Assembly (NCBI RefSeq): GCF_003148775.1 | Contig: NZ_QGGW01000005.1 | Span: forward strand, 124,001 to 188,000 | Source of the DNA: Roseicyclus mahoneyensis | Lineage (GTDB): Bacteria > Pseudomonadota > Alphaproteobacteria > Rhodobacterales > Rhodobacteraceae | Length of the DNA: 64,000 bases | Reading direction: 5' to 3' | Shown: positions 44,646-53,801 of the stretch, piece after piece | How positions within the stretch are numbered: the stretch's first letter is position 1 | Layout: each line of letters begins with the position of its first letter | Position numbers and translations under genes: made by a program | The notes under the pieces: generated by a model | Told to the model about the DNA's origin: nothing | The model's database searches: none | Seen by the model: only the letters and a program-made list of their open reading frames with translations

Positions 44646-45479
44646 TCACGGTGGCAGGGCCGCCCGTTTGCCCTCCGGTGCCCAAGGCGGGCGGAAGGTC
44701 GGCGCGCCGTAATGGTAGCCCTGCAGGCAATCGACCCCCGCCGCCGTCAGCCAGCGCGCTTCCTCCTCGGTCTCGACCGCTTCGGCCACCACCAGCATGT
44801 CGAAATGCCGCGCCAGTGAAATCAATGCCTCGTAAAGCACCTGATTGTCGGCATCCGCGCTCACGTTGCGCGCGAAAGCGCCGTCGATCTTGACGATGTC
44901 GAAGCAGAAATGCCTCAGATGCCGGAATGCCGTCTGCCCCGCGCCGAAGTCATCCAGTGCAAAGACGATCCCCTTGTCCTGCAGATCCTCCATGAAGATC
45001 TTGACGATTTCGGGCATCTGCATCGCGCTGGTTTCGGTGATCTCGAGGATCAGCCGGTGCACGATCTCGGGCCATTGCCGGATGGCGCGGCGCAAGACCT
45101 GCATCCAGTCCGGGTACCCGACCGACCGCGCCGACATGTTGATCGACAGCCTGAGCGTCGGATGCGCGCGCAGCGCGCTCAACCCCAGTTTCAGCGCGAC
45201 GCAATCGATCTGCCGCCCCAGATCCTGATCCTCGACCACCCCGATGAAATCGCGCGCGGGGATCACCCGCCCGGTGTCGTCCAGCACCCGGATCAACCCC
45301 TCGTAAAAAGCCACGCCCGCGCCATCCGCCCGCATCACCGGCTGATAGGCCAGCGCCGCATCGCCGCGCTCCAGCGCCTGCCGCACCATGGCCAGCGTGC
45401 CCCGGTCGCGCTGCGTGATGGCGACATCCAGCGGGCTGCCCAGACCCGCATCCACCAGCTTGCCCCGCATATGGCCCAT
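44646..45479 (-). CDS. EAL domain protein (c-di-GMP phosphodiesterase)
   Basis: A 277-aa stand-alone EAL domain. The name motif reads EGLIR instead of EALLR, which is a tolerated variant; the other catalytic segments are present: LSINMSARSV (Asn), LEITETSAM (Glu), FALDDFGAGQTAF (Asp pair), IVKIDGAF (Lys) and VVAEAVETEEE (Glu), then CLQGYHYGAP. It is therefore probably active in hydrolysing c-di-GMP. ATG 45479 has GGAGG upstream. No sensor domain, so control is likely at expression or by partner proteins. Confidence 0.88.
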   Translation of the reverse strand: MGHMRGKLVDAGLGSPLDVAITQRDRGTLAMVRQALERGDAALAYQPVMRADGAGVAFYEGLIRVLDDTGRVIPARDFIGVVEDQDLGRQIDCVALKLGLSALRAHPTLRLSINMSARSVGYPDWMQVLRRAIRQWPEIVHRLILEITETSAMQMPEIVKIFMEDLQDKGIVFALDDFGAGQTAFRHLRHFCFDIVKIDGAFARNVSADADNQVLYEALISLARHFDMLVVAEAVETEEEARWLTAAGVDCLQGYHYGAPTFRPPWAPEGKRAALPP

Positions 45480-45581
45480 CACCGCACCTCCGCCGTCGCA
45501 ACACCCTTGCCTCGATGCCACCCCACCCCTTAACAAAAGGACAAGGTTGGCATTTTGTTCCAATTGTCCGGAGATCTCGGG

Positions 45582-46148
45582 ATGCATGACGTCGGGCGCT
45601 GCGGCTGGTGCGGAACCGATCCGCTTTATGTCGCCTATCACGACACCGAATGGGGCGTGCCCGAACACGATGGCCGCGCGCTGTGGGAAAAGCTGATCCT
45701 CGACGGCTTTCAGGCGGGCCTGTCCTGGATCACCATCCTGCGCAAGCGTGAGGCCTTCCGTGCGGCCTTCGCCGGTTTCGATCCGGAGGTGATCGCCCGT
45801 TGGGGCGAAACGGAGGTCACCCGCCTGCTGGCCGATCCCGGCATCGTGCGCCACCGCGGCAAGTGTGAGGCCACGATCACCAACGCCCGCGCCTTCCTCG
45901 ACCTCGGCGGTCCCGACGCCTTTGCCGACCGGATTTGGGCCTATGTCGACAGCGCGCCGCTGCAGCCTGACCGCCCGGATCTCGCCTCCGTGCCCGGCTT
46001 CACGCCGCTCAGCGAAAAGCTGTCGAAGGACCTCAAAAAAGCGGGCTTCCGCTTCTGCGGCCCCACCATCACATATGCCTGGATGCAGGCCTGCGGGCTG
46101 GTGAACGACCACGTCACCACCTGCCATCGCCATGCGGTGCTGCGCTGA
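45582..46148 (+). CDS. tag: DNA-3-methyladenine glycosylase I
   Basis: A 188-aa Tag glycosylase excising 3-methyladenine. RCGWCGTDPLYVAYHDTEWG provides the Cys and His zinc ligands at the N-terminus and HVTTCHRH the His and Cys at the C-terminus, closing the zinc snap; GFQAGLSWITILRKREAFR is the helix-hairpin core. ATG 45582 chosen over a TTG at 45555. Divergent from the EAL gene (about 100 bases). Confidence 0.95.
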   Translation: MHDVGRCGWCGTDPLYVAYHDTEWGVPEHDGRALWEKLILDGFQAGLSWITILRKREAFRAAFAGFDPEVIARWGETEVTRLLADPGIVRHRGKCEATITNARAFLDLGGPDAFADRIWAYVDSAPLQPDRPDLASVPGFTPLSEKLSKDLKKAGFRFCGPTITYAWMQACGLVNDHVTTCHRHAVLR

Positions 46149-46174
46149 TCCCGCATCACGGTTACAGCGCCTCT

Positions 46175-46231
46175 CTTCTCTGTTTCAAAAATATCCCGGG
46201 GGAGTCCCGCAGGGACGGGGGCAGAGCCCCC
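46175..46231 (+). repeat. Dispersed repeat family 1, copy B with hairpins
   Basis: CTCTGTTTCAAAAATATCCC, then GGGGGAG, followed by two stems: GTCCC/GGGAC (46204-46208 with 46212-46216) and GGGGGC/GCCCCC (46217-46222 with 46226-46231). It lies between the stops of tag and the convergent tlpA gene, and is nearly identical over its first 18 bases to copy A at 5120. Confidence 0.7.
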
Positions 46232-46792
46232 TCACCCCTCGCCGCCCGCCATCAACGCCTCGATCAGCGCCAGCGCTTCGGGGCTGTCCCAATGCGCGTC
46301 GCCCCTCAGCCGGGCGACCTCCTGCCCTTCGGGGTTCAAGATCACCGTGATCGGCAGGCCGAAGACCCCCATCTCGCGGGCGATCTGCTGGTTGATGTCG
46401 CGGTATTGCGTCAGGGTCTCCACCCCGATCTCCTCAAAGAAGCGCCTTATCGCCTGCGGCGGGTTGCGGCCCGTGGCCAGCGTGACCACTGCGAAATCCT
46501 CACCACCTAAGGCATTTTGCAGGTTCTGCAGCGACGGCATCTCCTCGCGGCAGGGCGCGCACCACGTCGCCCAGAAGTTCAGGACGACATAGCGCCCGGC
46601 GTAATCCGAGAGCGTCCCCTCCGTCTCGTCGACATGCAGATAGGGCAGGCTTGAGGCCGCCACCGGGGTCGCGTGGATCACCAGCCCCCGCATCTCGCCG
46701 GTCAGATAGGCCGACAGGTCTTGGGCCACGGCAGCATTTGCACCCAAGCTTGCAGCAAGGTAGAGCACTGCAAGACGCAATCCGCGGATCAT
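46232..46792 (-). CDS. TlpA-like periplasmic thiol-disulfide oxidoreductase
   Basis: A 186-aa thioredoxin-fold protein with a signal peptide (about residues 1-23, ending AAVA-Q). The active site is WCAPC (Cys78 and Cys81) in [16 protein letters not shown], and the cis-Pro is in [12 protein letters not shown]. Such proteins reduce apocytochrome c or other periplasmic thiols. Divergent from argH with only 25 bases between starts. Confidence 0.9.
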   Translation of the reverse strand: MIRGLRLAVLYLAASLGANAAVAQDLSAYLTGEMRGLVIHATPVAASSLPYLHVDETEGTLSDYAGRYVVLNFWATWCAPCREEMPSLQNLQNALGGEDFAVVTLATGRNPPQAIRRFFEEIGVETLTQYRDINQQIAREMGVFGLPITVILNPEGQEVARLRGDAHWDSPEALALIEALMAGGEG

Positions 46793-46817
46793 CAGGAAAC
46801 CTCCAAAGGGCCAGACC

Positions 46818-48209
46818 ATGACCGACAAAACCGCCAATGCCATGTGGGGCGGGCGCTTCGCCGCCGGGCCGGACGCGATCATGGAGGCGATCAATGCCTC
46901 GATCGGGTTCGACAAGCGACTGGCGAAGCAAGACATCGAAGGGTCCCGCGCCCATGCGGCGATGTTGGCGGCCACCGGCATATTGAGTGATAGCGACGCG
47001 CAGGCGATCCGGGAAGGCCTGCTCACGGTCTTGTCAGAGATCGAGGGCGGCACGTTCCAATTCTCGACCGCGCTCGAAGACATCCACATGAACGTGGAAG
47101 CCCGGCTGAAGGAGGTCATCGGCGAACCCGCGGGCCGCCTGCACACCGCGCGGTCGCGCAACGATCAGGTGGCGACCGATTTCCGCCTCTGGGTCCGCGA
47201 CCAATGCGACGCCGCCACCACGGGGATAGAGGCCTTGATGCGCGCGCTCATCGCGCAGGCCGAACAGGGCGCCGATTGGGTCATGCCCGGCTTTACCCAT
47301 CTGCAGACTGCGCAACCCGTGACGTGGGGCCACCACATGATGGCCTATGTCGAAATGCTGGCGCGTGACCGTTCGCGCTTTGCCGATGCGCGGGCGCGCA
47401 TGAACGAAAGCCCTCTGGGCGCGGCCGCCCTTGCCGGAACCTCCTTTCCCATTGACCGGCACATGACCGCCGCCGCCTTGGGCTTCGACCGGCCCATGGC
47501 CAATTCCCTCGATGCCGTTTCCGACCGTGATTTCGCGCTGGAATTCCTCGCCGCCGCCTCGATCTGCGCGATGCACCTGTCGCGCTTTGCCGAAGAGCTT
47601 GTGATCTGGTCCTCGGCCCAGTTCCGTTTCGTGCGCCTGTCCGACAAGTTCTCCACCGGCTCCTCGATCATGCCGCAAAAAAAGAACCCCGACGCCGCCG
47701 AGCTCATCCGGGCCAAGATCGGGCGCATCTTCGGCGCGAATGTCGCGCTGATGATGGTGATGAAGGGCCTACCGCTGACCTATTCCAAGGACATGCAGGA
47801 GGACAAGGAACAGGTCTTCGACGCCGCCGACAACCTGATGCTGGCGCTCGCCGCGATGGACGGCATGGTCCGCGACATGACCGCCAACCGCGAGGCCCTC
47901 GCCGCCGCCGCGGGCTCGGGCTTTTCCACCGCCACGGATCTCGCCGACTGGCTGGTGCGCGTCCTTGGGCTGCCGTTCCGCGACGCCCATCACGTCACCG
48001 GCACGCTGGTCGCCATGGCCGAGGCGGCGGGCAAGGATTTGCCGGACCTGAGCCTCGATCAGATGCGCTCTGTTCATCCGGGCATAACGCAAGATATCTT
48101 CGCCGTGCTGGGCGTCGACAATTCCGTCGCCTCGCGCATCTCCTACGGCGGCACCGCGCCCGCGCAGGTGCGCGCCCAGATCGCCCGCTGGAAGGAGCTT
48201 TTGTCATGA
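46818..48209 (+). CDS. argH: Argininosuccinate lyase
   Basis: A 463-aa lyase for the last step of arginine synthesis, releasing fumarate. The family signature [12 protein letters not shown] and the N-terminal [18 protein letters not shown] are intact. Its stop overlaps the start of a small lipoprotein gene. In relatives lysA and TIGR02302 usually follow; here greA does, and lysA-TIGR02302 lie 14 kb to the left in opposite orientation. Confidence 0.97.
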   Translation: MTDKTANAMWGGRFAAGPDAIMEAINASIGFDKRLAKQDIEGSRAHAAMLAATGILSDSDAQAIREGLLTVLSEIEGGTFQFSTALEDIHMNVEARLKEVIGEPAGRLHTARSRNDQVATDFRLWVRDQCDAATTGIEALMRALIAQAEQGADWVMPGFTHLQTAQPVTWGHHMMAYVEMLARDRSRFADARARMNESPLGAAALAGTSFPIDRHMTAAALGFDRPMANSLDAVSDRDFALEFLAAASICAMHLSRFAEELVIWSSAQFRFVRLSDKFSTGSSIMPQKKNPDAAELIRAKIGRIFGANVALMMVMKGLPLTYSKDMQEDKEQVFDAADNLMLALAAMDGMVRDMTANREALAAAAGSGFSTATDLADWLVRVLGLPFRDAHHVTGTLVAMAEAAGKDLPDLSLDQMRSVHPGITQDIFAVLGVDNSVASRISYGGTAPAQVRAQIARWKELLS

Positions 48210-48355
48210 TGATCCGCGTTCTCACTGCCGTGGTCGCGCTTGCGCTTCTGGCGTCTTGCGGTGCCGATGGCGAGCCCGAGCGCCCCGAGCCACGCCCGTC
48301 CGCCGGCGTCACCTTGTCCGGCGGCGTGGCAATCGGCGTCGCGGGCGGCAGCTGA
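48206..48355 (+). CDS. Small lipoprotein
   Basis: A 49-aa protein starting [19 protein letters not shown], with a lipobox LASC (Cys18) and a short Pro/Glu-rich then Gly/Val-rich tail. Position directly after argH, with overlapping ATGA, is the place of the small lipoprotein gene found between argH and lysA in many proteobacteria. It was too short for a routine 60-aa cut-off. Function unknown; a minor outer-membrane or LptM-like role is speculation. Confidence 0.75.
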   Translation: MMIRVLTAVVALALLASCGADGEPERPEPRPSAGVTLSGGVAIGVAGGS

Positions 48356-48448
48356 CACCCACGTATATCCCGTTGAACCCCGTTACGTTCGGCCCTAACC
48401 TGCCGGGCCTGAACGGTCCCATGCCCTTACAAATCCAAGGCCAATTTC

Positions 48449-48916
48449 ATGGAAAAGATCCCGATGACCCCGGCGGGCTACAAGCTCCTCAATGATGAGC
48501 TGAAGCAGCTGAAAAGCGTCGAGCGCCCGGCGATCATTCAGGCCATTTCCGAGGCGCGCGAACACGGCGACCTGTCGGAGAATGCGGAGTATCATTCGGC
48601 CAAGGAAAAGCAGTCCTTCATCGAGGGCCGCATCAAGGAGCTGGAGGGTCTCATCAGCCGCTCCAACGTGATCGATCCCAAAACCCTGTCGGGCCCGATC
48701 AAGTTCGGCGCGACCGTGGTGCTGGTCGACGAGGATGACGTGGAAAAGACCTACCAGATCGTGGGCGAGGCCGAGGCGAATATCGAAAAGGGCATGCTCA
48801 ACATCAGTTCACCCCTTGGCCGCGCCTTGATCGGCAAGGAAGAGGGCGATAGCGTCGAGGTCAAGACACCCGGCGGCGACAAGGATTACGAAATCCTCAG
48901 CATTTCCTACGTCTGA
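48449..48916 (+). CDS. greA: Transcription elongation factor GreA
   Basis: A 155-aa GreA that rescues backtracked RNA polymerase. [19 protein letters not shown] and the acidic coiled-coil tip [19 protein letters not shown] are diagnostic; the globular C-terminal domain ends [10 protein letters not shown]. Length is standard. Upstream gap holds the probable inversion breakpoint with the small lipoprotein gene. Confidence 0.96.
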   Translation: MEKIPMTPAGYKLLNDELKQLKSVERPAIIQAISEAREHGDLSENAEYHSAKEKQSFIEGRIKELEGLISRSNVIDPKTLSGPIKFGATVVLVDEDDVEKTYQIVGEAEANIEKGMLNISSPLGRALIGKEEGDSVEVKTPGGDKDYEILSISYV

Positions 48917-48950
48917 TCCCATCACCCGACCCGAAGGGCCCCCGCCGCAC

Positions 48951-49961
48951 ATGCCCGACCAGCCCAAGCCAACGACCCTCGAACTGGGTCTATATGCCCG
49001 GGAGGAACCGTCGCGGCGCATCACCGGGATCGAGGTTGGTGCGGGCATCCTGACCTGCGTGTGGCTTGTCGCCGTGATCTTTCTCAACACCGGTGAGGAC
49101 GAGGGGAATCCGGGCGGCTTTGCCGATGGCGTGTTGACCATCCTCGCCATCCTCATGCCCATCGCCCTGATCTGGGTCGCGGCCACTGCCGCCCGCACGG
49201 CCCGCGGTCTGCGCGAAGAGGCGGCGCGGCTACAGGCCTCCATCGACGCGATGCGCGCAGCCTATGTCGACCAGCAGCAGCGCGCGACGATGGAATTGCG
49301 CCCCGCCGTGGTCGAAAAACTGGAGGAATTGGTCGAAAGCACCCGCGCCGCCCAATCGGGCGCACCGGCGGTGTTTTCCTCGCTGCGTGTGCTGCCCCCG
49401 CCCGAGGATCGTGCCGCCGTCGTTCAGGCAGTGGCCACCCCGGACCAGCCGCAGCCCGGCCTCGCCTTCGCCACTCCGGTGGAGAAAGATCCGATCTCGG
49501 TCGCCGATTTTATCAAGGCGCTAAATTTCCCCGAGAACGAGCATGACAAGGAAGGCTTCCGGACACTGCGCCGCGCGCTGGAGGATCGAGCGACCGAGCG
49601 CCTTATCCGTGCCAGTCAGGACGTGCTGACGCTGCTCAGCCAAGATGGCATCTATATGGACGACCTGCGTCCCGACCGCGCCCGCCCCGAGATCTGGCGC
49701 CGCTTTGCCCAAGGCGAACGGGGGCGCACCATCGCGGCTTTGGGCGGCATTCATGACCGCTCCAGCCTCGTGCTCGCGGCCGGCCGGATGAAGAAGGACC
49801 CGGTGTTCCGTGATGCCGCGCACCATTTCCTGCGCCATTTCGACCGCACCTTCATGGAATTCGAAAAGAACGCCTCGGATGCTGAAATCGTGGCGATGGC
49901 CGGCACGCGGACGGCGCGCGCCTTCATGTTGATCGGGCGGGTGGCGGGTACCTTCGACTGA
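48951..49961 (+). CDS. Conserved membrane protein with coiled coil (hypothetical)
   Basis: A 336-aa protein with two membrane helices (about residues 27-46 and 60-80), a coiled-coil stretch (80-150, RGLREEAARLQASIDAMRA) and a helical C-terminal domain (about 180-330) with VADFIKALNFPENEHDKEGF and LIRASQDVLTLLSQDGIYMDD. I do not recognise a named domain. It follows greA after 34 bases. Function unknown; seen in my recollection in other Rhodobacterales. Confidence 0.7.
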   Translation: MPDQPKPTTLELGLYAREEPSRRITGIEVGAGILTCVWLVAVIFLNTGEDEGNPGGFADGVLTILAILMPIALIWVAATAARTARGLREEAARLQASIDAMRAAYVDQQQRATMELRPAVVEKLEELVESTRAAQSGAPAVFSSLRVLPPPEDRAAVVQAVATPDQPQPGLAFATPVEKDPISVADFIKALNFPENEHDKEGFRTLRRALEDRATERLIRASQDVLTLLSQDGIYMDDLRPDRARPEIWRRFAQGERGRTIAALGGIHDRSSLVLAAGRMKKDPVFRDAAHHFLRHFDRTFMEFEKNASDAEIVAMAGTRTARAFMLIGRVAGTFD

Positions 49962-50041
49962 GGGCGGGGCCGGTTTGCGCGGGAAACCGCACGGGAAAAC
50001 TGCAGTTTTTCGCTCCGTTTTCCTGCAGGAAAACGCCCCAT

Positions 50042-50899
50042 TCAGGATCCAAGCGCGGCGATCAACTCCGCCGCGTGCCCCAGCCCCGCGATCCAGCCTT
50101 CCTTCCTGTCGCCCTCGCGCAGCATCGCGTCGAGCCTTTCGGGTGAAAGCCCTGCAAAACCCGCGGCCAGAACGCGGACCTGCGCCGCGTCCGCCACCTC
50201 GTCCGGTTTTTGGCGGCGCTTGATCTCGGCCGACAGGATCGCGGGATAGACCTCGGCCAACACGATCGGCGCCTCGCGATCCTCAAAGGGGCGCACGGCC
50301 AAGGTGTCGCCGAACCGCTGCCGCAAGGCGTGCAGACGGGGCAGGCCCAGCAGCGTCTGGCTTGCCACCGCGCCGTTTCCGTAGAGCTGAAAGCAGGTGC
50401 TGGCCCCGGGCGCGGCCAGTTCCACCTTGCGCCGCTCGGCAAAGGGAAAGCCCGCGTGGGGCGGCTTGCGAAAGGGCACGTGCAGGGGCGATTTGCCCAC
50501 GGGGTGCGACCAGAACGGCCCCTCGGCCTTGAACCGGGCGTTGATCTTGTCGGCCACCTCCAGCCGGTTGTTGGCGTTTCGCTCGTCATCCTCGATCGCG
50601 TCAGCCAACCAGCCCCAGACCGCGAAGGGATCGGCCCGCCCGGTCAGCGCCTCGGCAAAGCCGCGCGGATAGGCAAAGGGGAAATCAAGGCCCGCCAGCA
50701 CGCGCCGACCCTCGGCCAGCGCGGCCGCGAACCGGGCGGTCAGATGGGCGGTGGCCTCGGCCCGGGTCCGGCAATAGGTGACGGAGCGGTGTCCGGGTGC
50801 GACCTCGGCGACATAGATCGCATCCTTGGTACGCCGCGCGGGCGATGGTGCCGACCGCGCCGACCAGTCGACCATGATGATCGTGTCGATGCCGGTCAT
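50042..50899 (-). CDS. DUF429-like protein of unknown function coupled to mobA
   Basis: A 285-aa protein with spaced acidic motifs of an RNase H-like fold resembling DUF429: IIMVDWSA near the start, VLAGLDFPFAYP and LAEVYPAIL with the late DEVADAAQV segment. In databases such proteins next to mobA have been labelled as molybdopterin-guanine dinucleotide synthesis, but I know of no direct evidence. Its ATG overlaps the mobA stop (ATGA). Function unknown. Confidence 0.7.
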   Translation of the reverse strand: MTGIDTIIMVDWSARSAPSPARRTKDAIYVAEVAPGHRSVTYCRTRAEATAHLTARFAAALAEGRRVLAGLDFPFAYPRGFAEALTGRADPFAVWGWLADAIEDDERNANNRLEVADKINARFKAEGPFWSHPVGKSPLHVPFRKPPHAGFPFAERRKVELAAPGASTCFQLYGNGAVASQTLLGLPRLHALRQRFGDTLAVRPFEDREAPIVLAEVYPAILSAEIKRRQKPDEVADAAQVRVLAAGFAGLSPERLDAMLREGDRKEGWIAGLGHAAELIAALGS

Positions 50900-51483
50900 C
50901 CCCGCGCTAGCCGCGCCTCGGCGTCGGCCAGATCCTCGGGTGTGTTGACGTTCACGAAGGCCCCGGCCGCGGGAAAGATCACCGGGACCGCGCCTTGCGC
51001 CTCGGCGAAGTCCGTCACCCGCCGCACCCCCGCCACGAGCGCCATGGCCAAAGGATCGGCCAGCGCGACCGACCACAGCCCGCAGGTGCCGTGCACCCCG
51101 TCGTGCGTGGCCGCCAGCGCGACCGGGGCCGCTGCACCCGCCAGCCGTTCAGCCAGATCGACGGGCAGAAAGGGCGTGTCGACCGGCGCGGTCAGCACAT
51201 GGCTCGCGCCTTGCGCCGCCGCCCAGCGGATCGCCGCCAAGATCCCCGCCAAGGGACCGTTGCCGCCGCCATCCGCATCCGCGATCACCGGCAACCCGTG
51301 CCTGTCATGGCCGGCCCGATCATTTGCGTTAATCGCCAGCGCCCGGCATTGCGGTGCCAGCCGCGCCACCACATGTGCCAGCAAAGACTGCCCTGCCAGC
51401 AGCACGAACGGCTTGCCGCCGCCGATCCGCCGTCCCGCGCCGCCTGCAAGGATCACGCCCAAAGGCTTGTCGTCCATGCCCAT
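50896..51483 (-). CDS. mobA: Molybdenum cofactor guanylyltransferase
   Basis: A 195-aa MobA joining GMP to molybdopterin. VILAGGAGRRIGGGKPFV is the GTP-binding Gly loop with the Lys, and VLTAPVDTPFLPVDL contains the metal-binding Asp. Start ATG 51483 has GGGG upstream; 51477 and GTG 51486 are alternatives. Coupled to the DUF429-like gene and divergent from azlC. Confidence 0.93.
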   Translation of the reverse strand: MGMDDKPLGVILAGGAGRRIGGGKPFVLLAGQSLLAHVVARLAPQCRALAINANDRAGHDRHGLPVIADADGGGNGPLAGILAAIRWAAAQGASHVLTAPVDTPFLPVDLAERLAGAAAPVALAATHDGVHGTCGLWSVALADPLAMALVAGVRRVTDFAEAQGAVPVIFPAAGAFVNVNTPEDLADAEARLARG

Positions 51484-51585
51484 CACATCCCCTGATGCCG
51501 CGCGCCACGCGGCCTCAATTGCATCCGCGCCCCGCCTCGCCTAGACGGGGCTCAACATCCGCGCCCCAAAGGCTACCCCGCCCCC

Positions 51586-52293
51586 ATGTCCGCATCCAGT
51601 CCCCGAACCGCTTATCTGCGCGGGCTTCGAACAGCACTGCCCTTCGTCATCGTTGTGGCCCCCTTCGGCCTGCTGTTCGGCGTCGTGGGCACCGAGGCGG
51701 GTCTCAACATCGCGCAAGTCATGGGTTTCACCGTGCTGGTGATTGCGGGCGCCTCGCAATTCACCGCGCTGCAGCTGATGGCCGACAACGCGCCCACGCT
51801 GATCGTCGTCGCCTCGGCCTTGGCGGTGAACCTGCGGATGGCGATGTATTCCGCCTCGCTTGCCCCGCATCTGGGCAGCGCGCCGATCTGGCAGCGTGCG
51901 CTCATAGCCTACATGAACGTCGACCAGACCTATGCGCTGGGCCACGCGGATTACGAGGCGCGGCCCGACCAGAGCACCGCCGAAAAGGTCGCCTTCTTCT
52001 TCGGCACCGCGACGCCGATCATCCCGGTCTGGGTTGGTGCGACAGCGCTGGGGATCATGGTGGGCGAGGCCATTCCGCCCGCGCTGGGCCTCGATTTCGC
52101 AGTGCCGATCACCTTCATCGCGCTGATCGCGCCGGCGTTGCGCACGCTCGCCCATGTTGCCGCCGCGCTGACCTCGGTGGTCATGGCGATCACGCTGGCC
52201 TTCCTGCCTTGGAACCTGTGGCTTTTGGCGGCAGGTCTGGCCGCGATGATCGTGGGCGCCGAGGTCGAGCGCCGGATGGAGGCGCGCCGGTGA
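51586..52293 (+). CDS. azlC: AzlC family branched-chain amino acid exporter subunit
   Basis: A 235-aa membrane protein of the AzlC/YgaZ family: PFVIVVAPFGLLFGVVGTEAG and FTVLVIAGASQFTALQLM are the conserved helices. With the small AzlD subunit it forms a branched-chain amino acid exporter. Its TGA overlaps the GTG of azlD. Confidence 0.92.
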   Translation: MSASSPRTAYLRGLRTALPFVIVVAPFGLLFGVVGTEAGLNIAQVMGFTVLVIAGASQFTALQLMADNAPTLIVVASALAVNLRMAMYSASLAPHLGSAPIWQRALIAYMNVDQTYALGHADYEARPDQSTAEKVAFFFGTATPIIPVWVGATALGIMVGEAIPPALGLDFAVPITFIALIAPALRTLAHVAAALTSVVMAITLAFLPWNLWLLAAGLAAMIVGAEVERRMEARR

Positions 52294-52619
52294 ACTATAC
52301 GCCCGCCGACCTGTGGTTCATCATTCTTGCGCTGGGTCTGGGTACCTTCCTGATCCGGTTTTCCTTTCTGGGCATTCTGGGCGACCGGCAATTGCCCCCA
52401 TGGCTTTTGCGTCATCTGCGATACACTGCCGTCGGCATCCTGCCCGCGATGGTGACGCCGCTGATACTGTGGCCCGAGGCGACGGGCGGGCAGCTTGATC
52501 CGGTGCGGATCATTGCCGCCGCGCTTGCGCTGGGTGTCGGGCTTTGGACGAAGAACGCGATCTGGGCCATCGTCGCGGGCATGGCGACGCTGTGGGGGCT
52601 TGGGTTTATCGTTCCATGA
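52290..52619 (+). CDS. azlD: AzlD family branched-chain amino acid exporter subunit
   Basis: A 109-aa small membrane protein (three helices) of the AzlD/YgaH family, partner of AzlC. GLGTFLIRFSFLGILGDRQLP and the AALALGVGLWTKNAIWAIV end are characteristic. GTG start in a 4-base overlap with azlC shows coupled expression. Confidence 0.9.
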   Translation: MNYTPADLWFIILALGLGTFLIRFSFLGILGDRQLPPWLLRHLRYTAVGILPAMVTPLILWPEATGGQLDPVRIIAAALALGVGLWTKNAIWAIVAGMATLWGLGFIVP

Positions 52620-52712
52620 AACAGAACGAAAATCGCATTATCTGAATTTTTATTTCTCGATGGTCCTCGCCATACCCCATGCACCGGAAACCGGACGCAA
52701 GGGGTGCGCGCC

Positions 52713-53762
52713 ATGGACATGACGTTTGACATTGCCGCGACGCTGGTCGCGCAATTGCAAAAACCGACGCTGGCCTTCTTGATCGGCGGCATGATGCTGG
52801 CCGCCCTTGGCAGCAAGCTGGAGGTGCCCGCGCCGGTCTACAAGTTCATCGTGCTGGTGCTGCTGCTGAAGGTCGGCCTTGGCGCCGGCATCTCGGTGCG
52901 CGAGGCCGATCTGGTCGCGCTGGCGGTTCCCGCGATTGCCGCAGCTTTGGTGGGCGTGGTCATCGTGTTGCTTGGCTCGCGGACATTGGCGCGCACGAAG
53001 GGCGTAACCCCAATGGACGGTATGGCGACGACTGGGCTTTTCGGGGCTGTCTCGGCCTCGACCTTGGCTGCGGGCATGGTGATGCTCGACGCGGAGGGCA
53101 TTGCTTATGAAGGGTTCATCGGCGCGCTCTATCCCTTCATGGATATCGCCGCGCTGGTCACGGCGATCTTGCTGGCGCGGATGTGCGCCGCGCGCGCCAT
53201 GCCGGCTACGCCTGCAGGCGGCGGCACGGCGGTGATGGCAATGGGTGGTGGCGAGAATGCCAATCTTGTCAGGGAGATCCTGACCGACACGCTGAAAAGC
53301 CCCGCGATTTCCGCGCTAGTTTTAGGCCTGGCCCTTGGCCTGCTGGGGCGGCCCGAACAAGTCTACGCCAGTTTCTACGAGCCGCTGTTCCGTGGATTGT
53401 TGTCGATCATGATGCTGATCATGGGGATGGAGGCATGGCTGCGGCTGGGCGAGATGCGCAAGGTCGCGCACGCCTATGTGGCTTACGGCATTGCAGCACC
53501 CTTCGTGCATGGCGCGCTGGGCTTTGGCGCGGGGATGATCGCCCATCACCTGACCGGGTTCTCGGGCGGGGGTGTGGTTTTGCTGGCGGTGATGGCAGCC
53601 TCAAGCTCCGACATCTCGGGCCCGCCGACGCTGCGTGCGGCTCTGCCAGAGGCGAACCCGGGCGCCTATGTCGGCACCTCGACCGGCATCGGGACGCCGG
53701 TGGCCATCTTGTCGATCCCGGTCTGGATCGCGCTGGCCGATTGGTTGATCGGCTTTCAGTAA
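52713..53762 (+). CDS. SbtA-like sodium-dependent bicarbonate transporter
   Basis: A 349-aa permease with ten or so membrane helices in two halves of five, separated by a Gly-rich cytoplasmic loop (ATPAGGGTAVMAMGGGENAN), matching the SbtA family. LFGAVSASTLAAGMVML in the first half and MAASSSDISGPPTLRAALPEAN in the second hold the Ser-rich binding segments. Bicarbonate import is known for cyanobacterial SbtA; for this protein it is inferred. No SbtB partner gene is adjacent; a LysR regulator is next. Confidence 0.88.
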   Translation: MDMTFDIAATLVAQLQKPTLAFLIGGMMLAALGSKLEVPAPVYKFIVLVLLLKVGLGAGISVREADLVALAVPAIAAALVGVVIVLLGSRTLARTKGVTPMDGMATTGLFGAVSASTLAAGMVMLDAEGIAYEGFIGALYPFMDIAALVTAILLARMCAARAMPATPAGGGTAVMAMGGGENANLVREILTDTLKSPAISALVLGLALGLLGRPEQVYASFYEPLFRGLLSIMMLIMGMEAWLRLGEMRKVAHAYVAYGIAAPFVHGALGFGAGMIAHHLTGFSGGGVVLLAVMAASSSDISGPPTLRAALPEANPGAYVGTSTGIGTPVAILSIPVWIALADWLIGFQ

Positions 53763-53801
53763 CTGCTGCGCGGCCGGTCCGAACGTTCTAGAAAGTCGAA
53801 T

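Noticed and set aside
44646-45479. EAL protein as inactive because the motif reads EGL
   Set aside because: All other catalytic residues are present and EGL variants are not known to be inactive by themselves.
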